Shown here: positions 34,601-44,719 of the stretch, piece by piece | Layout: each line of letters opens with the position of its first letter | Numbering within the stretch: position 1 is the first letter of the stretch | From: Scedosporium boydii | Lineage: Eukaryota > Ascomycota > Sordariomycetes > Microascales > Microascaceae | DNA length: 64,000 nt | Reading direction: 5' to 3' | Assembly (NCBI GenBank): GCA_002221725.1 | Contig: NJFT01000131.1 | Coordinates: 47,583-111,582, forward strand | Notes under the pieces: generated by a model | Seen by the model: the letters and a program-made list of their open reading frames with translations, nothing else | Databases searched by the model: none | What the model was told of the DNA's origin: nothing | Made by a program: the position numbers and the translations under genes

Positions 34601-37129
34601 AGGCATAATAGCAGTAGTAGTGCTCTTGTCAGGCGACACATCAGGTTCCTTTGTCGAAGGCGAACTCGCAATTCCGTTAGGGATCTGGAAACCAACAGAC
34701 TTTTGGCCGGGAGGCAGAGAGGTGGCCCTGTTGCGGTCATTGTCGCGGTCGGTTCCGAGCCCATTAGGCAGATCTTCCATCTCGGAAATCTCTGGAATGG
34801 GTGTGGCCGCTTTGCCAGGATTGGCCTCCGGCTCAATGGTATCGCGATGGTCGCCAGGATGATGTATCAAGGAGATAGCGTCATCATCGTCGGTAACGTC
34901 CGGTGCGCCATCAAACTTGACAATGCCGTTAACCTTTGGCTGGGCGCCGTTGATGGGATCATCGACAGGACTGGGATCATTCTCGGGCTCGTCGATTTGA
35001 GGCTCATCTTCTATAGCGGAAGAGTCGGCAGCCACCTCTTCCTTTAGCTTCTTCAGTTCCGATTTCCCAAAGAAGAGGCCGAGGAGGCCTGAGGGAGCAT
35101 CCTCCTCGTCCGAACCCTCATCTTCATCTTCGTCCTCATCGTCACCATCGCTACCCTCGTCACTATCTGAGTCCATGTCTGTCGAGCCGAGATCATCGTC
35201 CATGTCGATCGATTCGTCACTTGTGTCGTCTTCTTGCTTGACCTTGGCCTCATCGTTCTCTTCACCCGGTTCGGTGGCAGGTGTTGATATTGTATCTTGA
35301 GATAGGTCGGGAAGATTCGCATACTTCGCTAATAGCTGCTCACGGGTAAGATGTTCGTCGCCAGCATCATCCTTGCCTTCCTCACCCTCCTCTTCGTCAG
35401 AGGATGAAGACATGTTATCATCATCCTCCCCGTCCTCATCATCATCATCATCATCATTGTCGTCATCGGCGCCTTCGTTATCGCCGTCATTGTCCAAGTC
35501 ATCAGCGATGTCAGCATCGGACAAAAGAGCCGAATCGAGGTCCGAGTCGAGATCCATTCCTTCCTCGTCTTCGTCCGAGTCCAGGTCCGAGTCCGCCATC
35601 GCTTGCCGGGCTTGGAGCTTTTGCTCTGATATAGTAACTGCCTCATTAAGAGCAGCCTTGACCCTGCGCTGCTCCTCGGCCTCCCACTCTTCAAGGCGTC
35701 GTCGGTTGATCTCAGCTTTGACATTCTCCCAGGTTCCAAAGACGGCGCGAACGACGAGACGATACCGCGCAATCCAGAGCTCCCTCGCCTCTTGCTCGAG
35801 CTGCTCGGCGGTCTTGGGCTGGCGGCGCTTCCATTCATCTCGACAGGCCTCCGCAATTTTCTTGGCGGTAGCCCTGTGGCGCACGTGCTCAGCAACCAGC
35901 AGCCGTCGGAAGTTAGCGGCGGCTTTAGCCAAGTGATCCATGTGCGCCCATTGTCGCGGTGGCTCGTCTTGTGGCTCGGGAACAAACACGGAACATCGCT
36001 CCTCGGATAGAATGCCGCCGGGTTCGGTTTCCGTCTCGATCCTCCGTATGACTTGGGCTTCCTTGTTCGCAGCTTCGTCGGTGATGCGCGCCTCGTCGTC
36101 CGCGGAGAAGAGGCCGCCCTCCTCGACGGGTATCTCCCATGCGCGCGACCAGTATTCGTCGAACGTCGGGAAGAGCTTCGGTCGTTTTGTTAGTTGATCG
36201 GGATGGAGGATGGGAATAGTGTCGAGGCGGGTGCGTAACCGGATCCTAGCGGGGGTGTCGCGTAGGCTAGACGCTCGTCGGCGGCCCGGGCTGGTGAGCT
36301 CCTGCGACGCTGCGCTCTCTGCTCCATATCGTGACGTCCTTCTTGTTCGAGTAGATTGGCGGGTCGGCGGCTGGGGTGGCGGAGAGGGGGGCTGTCTCCT
36401 TGGTTGGGTGGTTCGTGATGAAGTTCTGAGCTCCCGCGAGGGAGGTGGCTTCGGTGCGGTTCGAGTCGGTTTCAGGGTAGGCTTCTTTGCGAGTGCTTTT
36501 TGGGCGGATTTTTGAGCGGAGGGTTGGGGTGTGGTGGTGGCTCGGCTGCCTACGGCTGAGGGTCTGGGGCTAGCAGCAGGAGATGCAGTCGGCTGGACAG
36601 CTCGCCTCGTCAGCCTCTTGTCGCCCCTGAGAAGTTCCTCCAGAGGGACAGAGTTGATCCGTCCAGATTTGCGTCTTCCATTCTCCGTAAAGGTCGTCGG
36701 GCCATCAGCTTCGATCTTCTTCCACGGTGGGGAGATGGGTCGCTTGCGGAGCCCAGCTTGGGGGGTGGCATCTTGAATTCGTCGACGTTTGGCTGGGCGC
36801 TCATCATCGGCAGGGGTGTCGGCATCAGTTGTGATGTCCAGGTAATTCTCCTTTTCGGTATCTAACAACGACCCGTTCTCGGTTGGATTTTCTGCTGTTG
36901 ATCCAACTCCTTTCTGTGGCGAGACTCCACGCCCAGATTCTGGTTCTTCGTCGGATTCGCCATCCGATATCGACTTTGAAGGGGGGTTCGGTGGGTTAGG
37001 ATCGGAATCAAAATCGGAATCGAACGTGTAATCGGCTAGGTCGGACAGGGGAGAGTCTGAATCCAGGTCATCTAGGTTGGCCAAACCCACATCCGGCGTT
37101 GTTGGACGCGGCGACGCGGAAGGGGTCAT
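31610..37129 (-). CDS. SWR1: SWR1 chromatin-remodelling ATPase
   Basis: A single uninterrupted frame of 1839 residues. Residues 1-300 are basic, Ser/Pro-rich with nuclear-type clusters (PAKRRRIQ). The HSA domain is at about 390-470 (QWAHMDHLAKAAANFRRLL, ACRDEWKRRQP). A long acidic stretch runs at about 510-690 (blocks of Asp/Glu). The SNF2 ATPase starts near 940 (LRGTLREYQHFGLDWLAGLY) with Walker A DEMGLGKT (about 973) and box II DEAH (about 1075). The helicase C lobe begins near 1520 (ALIFTQMTKVLDILEQF) and includes DRCHRIGQ. The roughly 250-residue insertion between lobes is the mark of the Swr1/Ino80 class. With the HSA domain and acidic region this gives Swr1, which exchanges H2A-H2B for H2A.Z-H2B in nucleosomes. 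It is intronless, unlike nearly all neighbours, and diverges from the NDUFB8 gene across 795 bp. Confidence 0.95.
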   Translation of the reverse strand: MTPSASPRPTTPDVGLANLDDLDSDSPLSDLADYTFDSDFDSDPNPPNPPSKSISDGESDEEPESGRGVSPQKGVGSTAENPTENGSLLDTEKENYLDITTDADTPADDERPAKRRRIQDATPQAGLRKRPISPPWKKIEADGPTTFTENGRRKSGRINSVPLEELLRGDKRLTRRAVQPTASPAASPRPSAVGSRATTTPQPSAQKSAQKALAKKPTLKPTRTAPKPPPSRELRTSSRTTQPRRQPPSPPPQPPTRQSTRTRRTSRYGAESAASQELTSPGRRRASSLRDTPARIRLRTRLDTIPILHPDQLTKRPKLFPTFDEYWSRAWEIPVEEGGLFSADDEARITDEAANKEAQVIRRIETETEPGGILSEERCSVFVPEPQDEPPRQWAHMDHLAKAAANFRRLLVAEHVRHRATAKKIAEACRDEWKRRQPKTAEQLEQEARELWIARYRLVVRAVFGTWENVKAEINRRRLEEWEAEEQRRVKAALNEAVTISEQKLQARQAMADSDLDSDEDEEGMDLDSDLDSALLSDADIADDLDNDGDNEGADDDNDDDDDDEDGEDDDNMSSSSDEEEGEEGKDDAGDEHLTREQLLAKYANLPDLSQDTISTPATEPGEENDEAKVKQEDDTSDESIDMDDDLGSTDMDSDSDEGSDGDDEDEDEDEGSDEEDAPSGLLGLFFGKSELKKLKEEVAADSSAIEDEPQIDEPENDPSPVDDPINGAQPKVNGIVKFDGAPDVTDDDDAISLIHHPGDHRDTIEPEANPGKAATPIPEISEMEDLPNGLGTDRDNDRNRATSLPPGQKSVGFQIPNGIASSPSTKEPDVSPDKSTTTAIMPPPKIITTHDDVDNEDIVMQDVADDPLPSEPAVKPPSPETDAITDPQSPERSQSPRTSDTKPSDLDTPSASELVPAKSAVSRSASPAAQSTAPKTDIPFLLRGTLREYQHFGLDWLAGLYANNTNGILADEMGLGKTIQTIALLAHLACYHEVWGPHLVIVPTSVMLNWEMEFKKWCPGFKILAYYGNQEERKRKRQGWNNDDVWNVCITSYQLVLQDSQVFKRRRWHYMILDEAHNIKNFKSQRWQTLLGFNTQARLLLTGTPLQNNLTELWSLLFFLMPSENGVGGFADLQEFHDWFHKPESQILESGKEKMDDEARAIISKLHKVLRPYLLRRLKADVEKQMPAKYEHVEFCRLSKRQRELYDGFLARSDTRNTLASGNYLSIINCLMQLRKVCNHPDLFVDRPIMTSFPMDRSVPGGYEYTERFVQKSILASNPMETVSLSFLNLIPIIHENLSTHTAETVSRLTSPRILMDMRDAQKKRAKDGFKELDPTTVLSNIGYLEGIGRWDRFEELQHSVYLNALRRQQRPIYGENVIKMLTLDLHDSPRKLRSKVPRKVLNWFDEDSVFISSMVKGVERRSAELQTTIEKFACITPAVVAKDLHRLVLGSRGVKAFQETDLKLSRATRWAPYMPREPPVDPWHEARMRLSVQFPDKRLLQFDCGKLQTLDRLLRKLQAGGHRALIFTQMTKVLDILEQFLNIHGHKYLRLDGATKVEQRQILTDRFNNDPRILCFILSTRSGGLGINLTGADTVIFYDQDWNPAMDKQCQDRCHRIGQTRDVHIYRLVSEHTIEANILRKASQKQMLDDVVIQEGEFTTDYFNKLSVRDVIGDETGARREDAELVSDGVAAANAAMDRVLGGVDGGASDDRSVGRVLAQAEDKEDVTAARVAEKEIQADEIDFQERGGVGAASATATERQNTPRTATATPGGGTPAPTVEAEEDAILELNAWGDKIQNIDRFMLRVMAEQLKGTPLEIPKDKKKGKKSRGKDTRKR

Positions 37130-37924
37130 TACGGCAGGGGCGACAGGGAAGACGAGAGGGTCGTGATCTCGATGAAAGTGGCATTTGGTGGGTGAAAATT
37201 AAGGTCTACGGAATCGTAAGGATTCAAGAAATACCCATGCGAAGTTTGGTCATGACCACGGTCTACATCGGATGCTGGCGTTGGAAAACGTGAGCTAGGT
37301 GATGGAATCGCGGCAAGGGAAAAAAAAAATCGTGAAGTGGTTGATGACGGGAGCAAAGGTCAGGCTCAGGCTCGAAAAGGGAGCCACATCATAGAATTTG
37401 ACGTGTACTCCGTATGTTGGGATCTTCTGGCACGGTGGGAAATCCTGGAAGGAAGGCGGAAGACGTCGGTTTTCAGAGCAAATGTACCGAGTACCGCCTG
37501 ATTTAGGACGTCAATGCGGGAAAACGAGGAAGGCAGCAAGCTAGGACAGTAGCTAGTACCTTTGATTAGTCACCCGGATCCAATTATCCAATCAGAGAGT
37601 CCGGAATCAAGTTTGCCCTGCACCACTCTCGTCGCTTGCTGCTTTTGTCTGATGACAACTTCAAGTTCCGCTGCTTGCGGCCTCGAGTAATACAATTCAT
37701 CCCCCGAATACGATACTCCGTCCACCCGCAGCTGTGTCTGCATTTCTCGATTCGTAGCTCATCAGTAGACGTCCCGGCTGCGCAATTCTCGGACAGTCAA
37801 GGTACGCCATAGCCTCCGCCCCGTGAGCCAATTACCTCGTCACCATATCGACCCGGGATGAGAAGAACCCCAAGTGCCAGAGAGCCAAAATCCGCTGACG
37901 AAACGCTCAATTGAACAATAATAG
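37130..37924. promoter_or_regulatory. Divergent promoter region of SWR1 and NDUFB8
   Basis: 795 bp between the start codons of two divergent housekeeping genes. It must contain both promoters and leaders. I see no confident TATA element; a 9-nt A run lies at about 37321. No other feature is visible. Confidence 0.5.
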
Positions 37925-38620
37925 ATGATGTCTCGACGACTTGCTTCGGCTTCGACGCGGCGCGTCCTCAGCCTCGGTGCCAACCCCGTCCCCGTCGTCC
38001 AGAAGCGATTCTTCTTCCCCCCATCAATTAACTCACGGGAGGTTATCAACGAAAAATATCCCGACTACCCCAAACTAACCGATGCCGAGGATCCTGGAAT
38101 GGTTAGTGACTCTTGTTAGAAGGGCTTTTTTTGTCTGGGCGACTGGATGTCGGTCGAACGTGCGTATGGTTGCTGACAGAACGACAATTCTCCCCCTGCT
38201 AGAATGGCGGCTACATCAACCCTCCCGCGATCAAGAGGCAATACCGCGACCCCTATGGCGACTGGTGGGATACCCAGGAGAGGAGGAACTTCGGCGAACC
38301 CGTCCACGAGGATAACGATTTGCTGGGCATCTTCTCCCCTTACGAGTACGACTGGACGACCCCCGGCAAGGGTGCCGTGATGTTCGCGACCGCGGCGGCC
38401 GTTCTGCTCTCTGCAATTGGCCTCGTATACCTGACATACCCCGACATGAAGGCTGTTCCCAAGGAATACGTCGACGGTTTGGAGCGGGAGCTTGGGGGTT
38501 CGGGTGCGGTGAGGGTAAGCTTCTGATCTTCGAGCTATCTTGGACGTCGGTATGTCCAATTGATTGGATTCGGTACTAACCTTCTTTTAGGCGAGGAAAG
38601 CCGGTGATCCTGATCCTTGA
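37925..38620 (+). CDS. Mitochondrial complex I subunit NDUFB8 (ASHI)
   Basis: Three exons (37925-38101, 38203-38514, 38591-38620) give 172 residues. The N-terminus (MMSRRLASASTRRVLSLG) is a typical mitochondrial presequence: Arg/Ser/Ala-rich without acid. Conserved features follow: YPDYPKLTDAEDPGM, then RQYRDPYGDWWDTQERRNFG, EPVHEDNDLLGIFSP, one membrane helix (GAVMFATAAAVLLSAIGLVY) and the closing YPDMKAVPKEYVDGLERELG. This is the accessory ASHI/NDUFB8 subunit in the membrane arm of NADH:ubiquinone oxidoreductase. The last exon encodes only nine residues. The second Met is an equally possible start. Confidence 0.93.
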
Positions 38621-39690
38621 ATACAGCTTGGGGATGGATTAGCTGGGGCAATTTAGATACCTGACGTCAGAACATCGTTGATGGCCGTTCATTTTGTCTG
38701 ATAGAGTGCACTTTCATTGTATATTACTCTCGCGGCTGCCGAAGTGGTCGTGCTGAATTGACTCTAGTTGCACATGCCTCGCTTGTTTCCTGAGGATTCG
38801 TGGTAGATACAGCTTCTTTCCCTAAGCAACGCATCTCGTTGGACCAGTGATTGCTGAATGATGGTGCCTTATCTTATCGTCCTCAGTTGGGGAAGTCGCA
38901 CGCAGCACCAGCCCAGGAGGTATTTTGGGCAAGAAAACACTCCAAGTAGAATCAAAGAATCAAATCAGTTGATCTCTATGCAGCAAGCCAGGCCTTGCTA
39001 AACAGAGCTCATCCAATATCTGCAGCCGAGAAACATAAATGACTTGCTCAAGAAACGGTTTCCGCCTTGGTAGTGTAAGCCAGGCCGTTGTTGTACGGAA
39101 TCCGAGCACCTAACTTCCGTAATAGAAGATGAGTCCTTCCACACTCCTCAGCCTCCCGTTTAGTCACTGTTGATTTGCACCTAGTGATCACGATACCGAT
39201 CGGTATACAACAAATGCACATATGCTCTCTTGTTTCTCGCGCCCGGAACCAGTCTTTTAGTCCCAATTAAATCACGGATGCTCTATCCTTAAGCGGGCAA
39301 CCGACATCGTGAGGGTCCGTAATCGGCTGATCGTAACGATCTAGACATTGCGTTCCTTCTCTTCACGCTCTTAACCCCTCCCAACGCCCCCAGCATCTCG
39401 CGTTAACCTTTCCTTTCCAGGACTCAAATGATGCTATACAGAAGGTGCATACTTCGAATGGATACCTCAAGCTCAATTTAGTGATTAACCGGCACCCCGC
39501 CGAAACGTCATCCAAGTGCTCCGATGTTGATGCCCATGGCAAACCTCTCGTGCTCCCTTTCTATCTCTCCCCTGTCCCCTTAGCCTTTCGATACTTAAGC
39601 CCATCGCTTGAGATCGGGAGATTGGGATCAGTATTTTTGCTTCCAAACTACTATTGATTTTATCTGGCCATTGGCTTTGCCTTCAACGAC
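38621..39690. other. Intergenic region, no supported gene
   Basis: Holds the NDUFB8 3' flank and the upstream region of the unknown gene at 39691. Frames at 39048-39266 (-) and 39445-39657 (+) show no homology or splice partners. Confidence 0.4.
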
Positions 39691-41695
39691 ATGCGATACG
39701 ATGATTGGGATGTCTTGCTCTTCCCGTGGGACTGTGGCATCCCAATGAGGGAGTTTCAGGTGTCCTGCCACTTAGTCCAGGACCCAGGTGAGTGATTTAG
39801 TCTACTCTATTTCCACCTTCATTCGCTGGGTCTCTAGGACTAATCACAAACTCTCTGCCTCAGAGTTCTCGGTCCCGAATTGTGCTATGGGACTCCCGAC
39901 AATGACGTGTTTCATTCCTAGCCTCGAAGCCGGCTCCCCATTCCACATATCAATCCACAGCTGGGCTCAGAACCCGGAAGCGAGCGCTTTTACGAAGGCT
40001 ATCACCAAGCATCCGGAACTTGTCAAGTTTCAAGCAAGGATTTACTTTGACGGACGCCTGATCGGGTAGGTTTGTCGTGAGGACTGCAGCAACACCTCAC
40101 TGACATTGTCTGTTCCCTAAGGTCCGATGTGTTCGATGGCTCCGGTAACTGGCCTCAAGTTATCAATAACGCAAAAGGTACGACTATGTCCATGTAGCCT
40201 GCCAAACAGGGATGGGTGAGTGAAGTGGCCCATGGCTAACACTATTCCCGCATCGGTAGACAACAATACAAACGGCCAGGCCGATATTCTACGGTTCCCT
40301 ATATTCCTTTCCGATGTGCTCCAGCAAAGCTCTTGGAGCGCAGCCGACGACATAGGCCGCATTAAAGTTGTTATCAGTGAGGCATTCTCACGGGGGCCAC
40401 CGGCCATAGGTTTCGAGACGGTGAAGAATATCGTGGCCTTCTCCTTCCAGCATGCTCCACTCGGTAGGTCCGTCGGTAGTTCTAAACGGCGGATACTGTT
40501 GCTGACTCAAATACCATCTACAGCCCTCCTCGAAGCCGCAGCCATCGCCTGGCCCAATCCCTCGATGTGGTTGGAGACGCCGATCGTGCCTTCTAGGCCG
40601 AGCTCATGGTTATCATCGCGGGATAAGCCATTTTTGCATGCTCATTCATCGCGCCGCCCTAAACCTAGGCGGGCATCGAGGACACAGGAGATTGTCGGCC
40701 ATAAAGCCGTGCATACCAACAGCCTAGTTCGGAGGAACACAGAGCCACCGGTCTCTAATTCTTTTGCCCTCCCTGGCTTTCCGCTAAATACCTCCGCCAG
40801 TCTCCTGGCTAGCCCAGGATACCATAGCACCGGCTATCAGACACCCTCCAGTGTTTGGGTAAACCCTCCTTCTCAGCCCGACGAGGCGGGAAATTGCCAC
40901 AGATCTAAGGACAAATCCAACTCAGACACGAGTATGCCGGATTTCGTGAGCCAGGCGGACCATAATCCTTGGGTTGGACCCAATTCCAATTATGATCCGA
41001 GTGCAACATTAGGAACCGGGGAAATGGGCATCAACTCTTTCAACACAGCGCCGCCCGTTGCTCCCGTATTGCACAGCGGTAATAGTCTCCAGCCTTGCAC
41101 CATGGCGAACCTGTTTACTCATGGGACTGTCGCCTTCGACGGTCAGGCACCTACATGCACGACCGAGTCGACGAATCGATCCCAGCAGCCAATATTGACT
41201 GAACGCCGTACAATTTCTACACCGATTCTCGCACGTAATGTACCGCTTCCGCTTTCGGATATGCCGAGTACTCGGGTCTCTCTCCAAAACCCTAATGGCC
41301 CAGAGGTGACCCCAGTAGCTACAAGGAGCATGGCGAACCCTACTGGCAGGCCTGGAATGACAACTCCAATGTCTGCAAGGGTTCAAAAGAGCCACCGAAC
41401 ACTCTCTGGAGGTTTCTTCGATACTCGAGGGTGCAAAAGTCCCTTGGCCCGTTTCGGGTCGGTTGCAGTGGAAACGAGCAGACTCGTTGACGGAATGTCA
41501 CCAACAGACAACTCGAATCCCAGCCTCGCAACACCAAACGGTAGCATGGTAGGGTCGGGGTCATTGACTAATTTCCAGTTGACGCCATTCGAATCCGGGG
41601 TACATGGACAAGGTTCGTCATCGCTGAAGCCAGAACACGGTGGAGGGGGGAACTTTTCTGAGGAGGCCATTATTGAGGCATTGGGTCTCGCTTAG
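39691..41695 (+). CDS. Fungal protein of unknown function, folded head and disordered tail
   Basis: Five exons (39691-39787, 39864-40065, 40122-40177, 40260-40463, 40524-41695), all phases consistent, give 576 residues. Residues 1-200 look folded and beta-rich: MRYDDWDVLLFPWDCGIPMR at the start, LPTMTCFIPSLEAGSPFHIS in the middle, then VFDGSGNWPQVINN and IVAFSFQHAPLALLEAAAIA. I have seen such heads in many Pezizomycotina hypothetical proteins but know no assigned function. Residues about 200-576 are Ser/Pro/Asn/Thr-rich without stable structure, with an acidic end (NFSEEAIIEALGLA). Four introns sit in the folded part and none in the tail. Such a layout is common in regulators, but no DNA-binding motif is seen, so no role is proposed. 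Confidence 0.82.
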
Positions 41696-43156
41696 TGAAA
41701 CGGAAGTCAACTGAACATTAAGTTCAAAGATGAGCAATTTGCTACTTGTTAACATCAAATTACTAATTAGGGCAAGGCGGGGGCCGGAGTAAGGCATGTG
41801 CCTGTAGTTTATATTTTTAGAGGAAAAGGTTTACGCCAATGTTTTATGTTTGGTTCTTTGTCGAATTTGTTTTTGCTCTGCCTTCTTACTATTCCCAGCT
41901 GGACTTTCCAGATCGAGGATTGAGAATACATGTTCATAATAGCAGTGTGAAATAGATAATTCATCTTTCTTAACTCTGGGCTCTTCTACGACTAGTGTAC
42001 ACCTGATCTCCAATATTGTTATGTCTTATCATTTTCGTTCCACAAGTCAGGGCATTTTTCTCTTTTTGGACGTAAATGATTTCATGACCGGCTTGCAAAG
42101 TAATTACAGACTACGTTTCGTAGAGCGCTTCCTGCTCACCCTGAATATCATTGGAAGGGCCGGGGAACCTCCGGCGAAGCGGGTGGAGATCTTCCGGCGC
42201 CGTCCCTGGAGAGAAGTGGGGCATGTATCGGCAGCAAAGCCGGTGGATGTGTTTACATCAACAATGGATTTTCGGCGTAGAAATCAAGTGAAATTCCGAG
42301 AAATTCACCAAGCCGATAATTTGGCTGGACTTAATCAATTTGGAGACAGAGACGGACAAATGGCGGTTCTAAAGGAAAGGAAAATAAAACGTGGGAAAAG
42401 GAAAAAAGAAAAAAAAAAAAAAAAATACAAAAAGCTCGCTCGCGTTCGCTCCCAGGATCGAAGTCCTGATTGCGCCGCGAGCTACGAAAATTGCAATTTT
42501 CTAACCTTCTGAGCACTCCGATGACCACTTGGCCACTGGTCGTGGTCGTACCACTTGAGCTACTCGGTTAGGAATTCCTGACTGATCGTTGTATATAAAG
42601 TTATTATAAGAGGTGGTAGAATCTGGAGGAAGGAGGGAGCGGTGTACGTTCCTTCTTCGAGATATCGAATACTGGTGACGCGGACAAGTCCATTCTCGAA
42701 CCAAGAGCAGGCTGGAATCGATTCAACATTAGCAAACCCTCCGTAGGAGGTCGTATCGGATAATAAGGATTTACTGGCAAACCAGGCCTTGAGATACTAT
42801 TACTATGAAGAATCATCCTACGGGGTATGAGCTGTGGAAAGATCGATGGTGGGGATATTGCGGTACGAACTTGAAATTCCTCCTTGAACCGTAACATAGC
42901 CGAGTTGAAGCCAAATAGTTCATGGTTCGCAGCTTCGTACTCGGGGAACTGTCCTGGCTGGTCATTCGCTGTTGGGCGTAGGCGCATGCGGGGTGGCTGT
43001 AGGCAACGAAGTGGTTTGCGTAGCCGCAGCCTGCTCTCGCTTCGCCCTGTTAATTCGGTACCAAGACACCTCGTCACTTCGCATTAAACTGCAGAAAGCT
43101 CCTCCCACCGCTCAGTCGAAAGCCGAAGCGAAGAGAAACATTACCGGCCTACCAAA
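41696..43156. other. Intergenic region with tRNA-like element
   Basis: Apart from the element at 42430-42600 this stretch holds an A-rich tract (42388-42430) and a minus-strand frame at 42604-43077 (157 codons, Pro/Arg-rich, unknown) that starts close to the divergent gene at 43157. I cannot support that frame as a gene. Confidence 0.35.
42430..42600 (-). ncRNA. tRNA-like Pol III-type element, possibly SINE-like
   Basis: On the minus strand, in order: a TATATA-like sequence (about 42590-42598), an A-box-like TAGCTCAAGTGG, a second and better A-box (TGGCCAAGTGG), an inverted repeat GAAAATTGCAATTTTC, a B-box-like CTTCGATCC within CAGGA...TCCTG, and then T runs (from about 42435 downward) as expected for Pol III termination. 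I could not fold a proper 7-bp acceptor stem, and the T loop has six rather than seven bases, so it is not a normal tRNA. A decayed tRNA or a tRNA-derived short retroelement is possible. Confidence 0.35.
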
Positions 43157-44634
43157 ATGAGTTTCGGCTACGCAGTGGGCGACGTAATCGCCGTCCTCAA
43201 CCTCCTCGAACGCATCGCGATAGAGATTCGCAATTACCGCGATGCGCCGCACCATTTCCAAGAACTCCAGGCCCAGCTGGACATTCACAAGACCACCATC
43301 CAGACTGTCCTCAGTATCGAGCCGAGATGCGTGGAAGATTTTGCCATTATCCAGCGTATGAGGGCCATCGCCTTGCATTCCGGGCGGCCCTTACAGCACT
43401 TCATCGACATCATGCACGGCAATGAGACTGCCCTGGGGCATTTTCGGACTCGGAGTGCGCTGAGGTCTATCGGGACGCGGTTGCACTGGTCTATGATTGC
43501 TAAGAGGGATGTGGAGGAACTACGAGCCGCTTTGCTCTCCAACATGCTTGCGATCAACATCTTTCTGAGCACCGTTCAGTTGTACTGTTGTCCTGCATCG
43601 TCTAGCAGCTTTCGTGATTACGTGCTAATATTGATGTCTTTACAGGAGTCAAGTTCAAAGATTGGGCCCGGAGATTATGGACTTTATGAAGGGTCATTCT
43701 TACAGACTAGCTGCGTATTCCCAGGAGATTGTCATTCTACAAGATGCCGTGAACAAAACACCGATCCTCATTGGGGACCTGAAGACTTGCTTCAATCAAA
43801 ATCAGATGGTGACTCATGAACAGATACAGACAATCGACAGAAGAATGGGCGTGGTTCAATCCCGTGTTGACTCTCTAGGAAAATCATTCGATGCCGTGGT
43901 GGTATTCGGCCAGTCTCTAGGCGGAAAGCTTGATCAGTCATGGCGGCGGTTGTTTCACACGTTATTACGGCTACGGAACTTGATTTGAGTTGTAAGTCTA
44001 CAGATATCGGTGACTCGATTATTGCTGACGCGAGGGTTAAAAAAGGCTCTTGACACTTTCTCGAGACACTCTTCAAAAAGTTTCCGAAAACGCGTAGGCT
44101 GTTTCCTGCATCTGTTGTTAGCTGGACTAACCTGTGACACCAAGCTCGATACTTCTGGATCTTCGAAGAAGCATGGTTGACATATCTCGGGCTCTCGAGG
44201 CTATGCCAAATCATGTCAACCTCACCGTCGTTCGGTTCAATGATGTTTTCGGAGAAAGTTGGGCGTTGCCGTTTCAAGCGTGTTCGGAGTGGACAGTGAG
44301 TTTCCCAATACCTCTTCCAAAATCAAGAAAGTTGAAGCCAAGTTCACTGGAGACATGATAGGCCTTTAATGATATGCTCGAGGCGGTCGTGTTTAAGAAT
44401 GATAGGCCTTTTCCCAAGAGTATTCTCACTGAATGCACATTCACTAGCATTGGAAAATCTAATGCGGATACCATATATGGCCCCTGGTCTGGCCAAGTTC
44501 GGCCGGGTATCACTATTGAGCAGTCAATGGTAGTCCCTTGGCCGGCAACCGATTCTGGTGGAATCTGCCCTTCCCCAGGTTGCCGTGGAATGCTGCGTAC
44601 GACGCCGGGAAGGCCTAATGAAGAGAGATGGTAG
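43157..44634 (+). pseudogene. STAND N-terminal-domain plus ubiquitin-like-domain protein, disrupted in the middle
   Basis: Exon 1 (43157-43581) begins MSFGYAVGDVIAVLNLLERI, the helical N-terminal domain found at the head of fungal STAND/NACHT and related proteins. Intron 43582-43645 joins it to LSQVQRLGPEIMDFMKGHSY and a helical segment ending RRLFHTLLRLRNLI. A TGA follows at 43986-43988. Beyond it, family-like fragments appear in shifting frames (LTLSRDTLQKV; TRRLFPASVVSWTNL; PSSILLDLRRSMVDISRAL). The last two exons (to 44295, and 44362-44634; intron 44296-44361) encode a ubiquitin-like domain, VVRFNDVFGESWALPFQACSEWT joined to AFNDMLEAVVF, then GPWSGQVRPGITIEQSM and CPSPGC. The frames at 43990-44145 cannot all be joined by plausible introns, so decay is suspected. 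Relatives are linked by homology to fungal self/non-self recognition, but no function is proven for this type. Confidence 0.6.
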
Positions 44635-44719
44635 GGTATAGCCTCCCTTCTGTGCATGGAAAGTACTAGCCAACGCTAATAGGAGTACAGCGTGGTGTGT
44701 AGACTCATCATCGTTACGA

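Noticed and set aside
42604..43077. 157-codon minus-strand frame divergent from the STAND-N gene
   Set aside because: Pro/Arg-rich without a recognisable motif; no intron or homology to support it.
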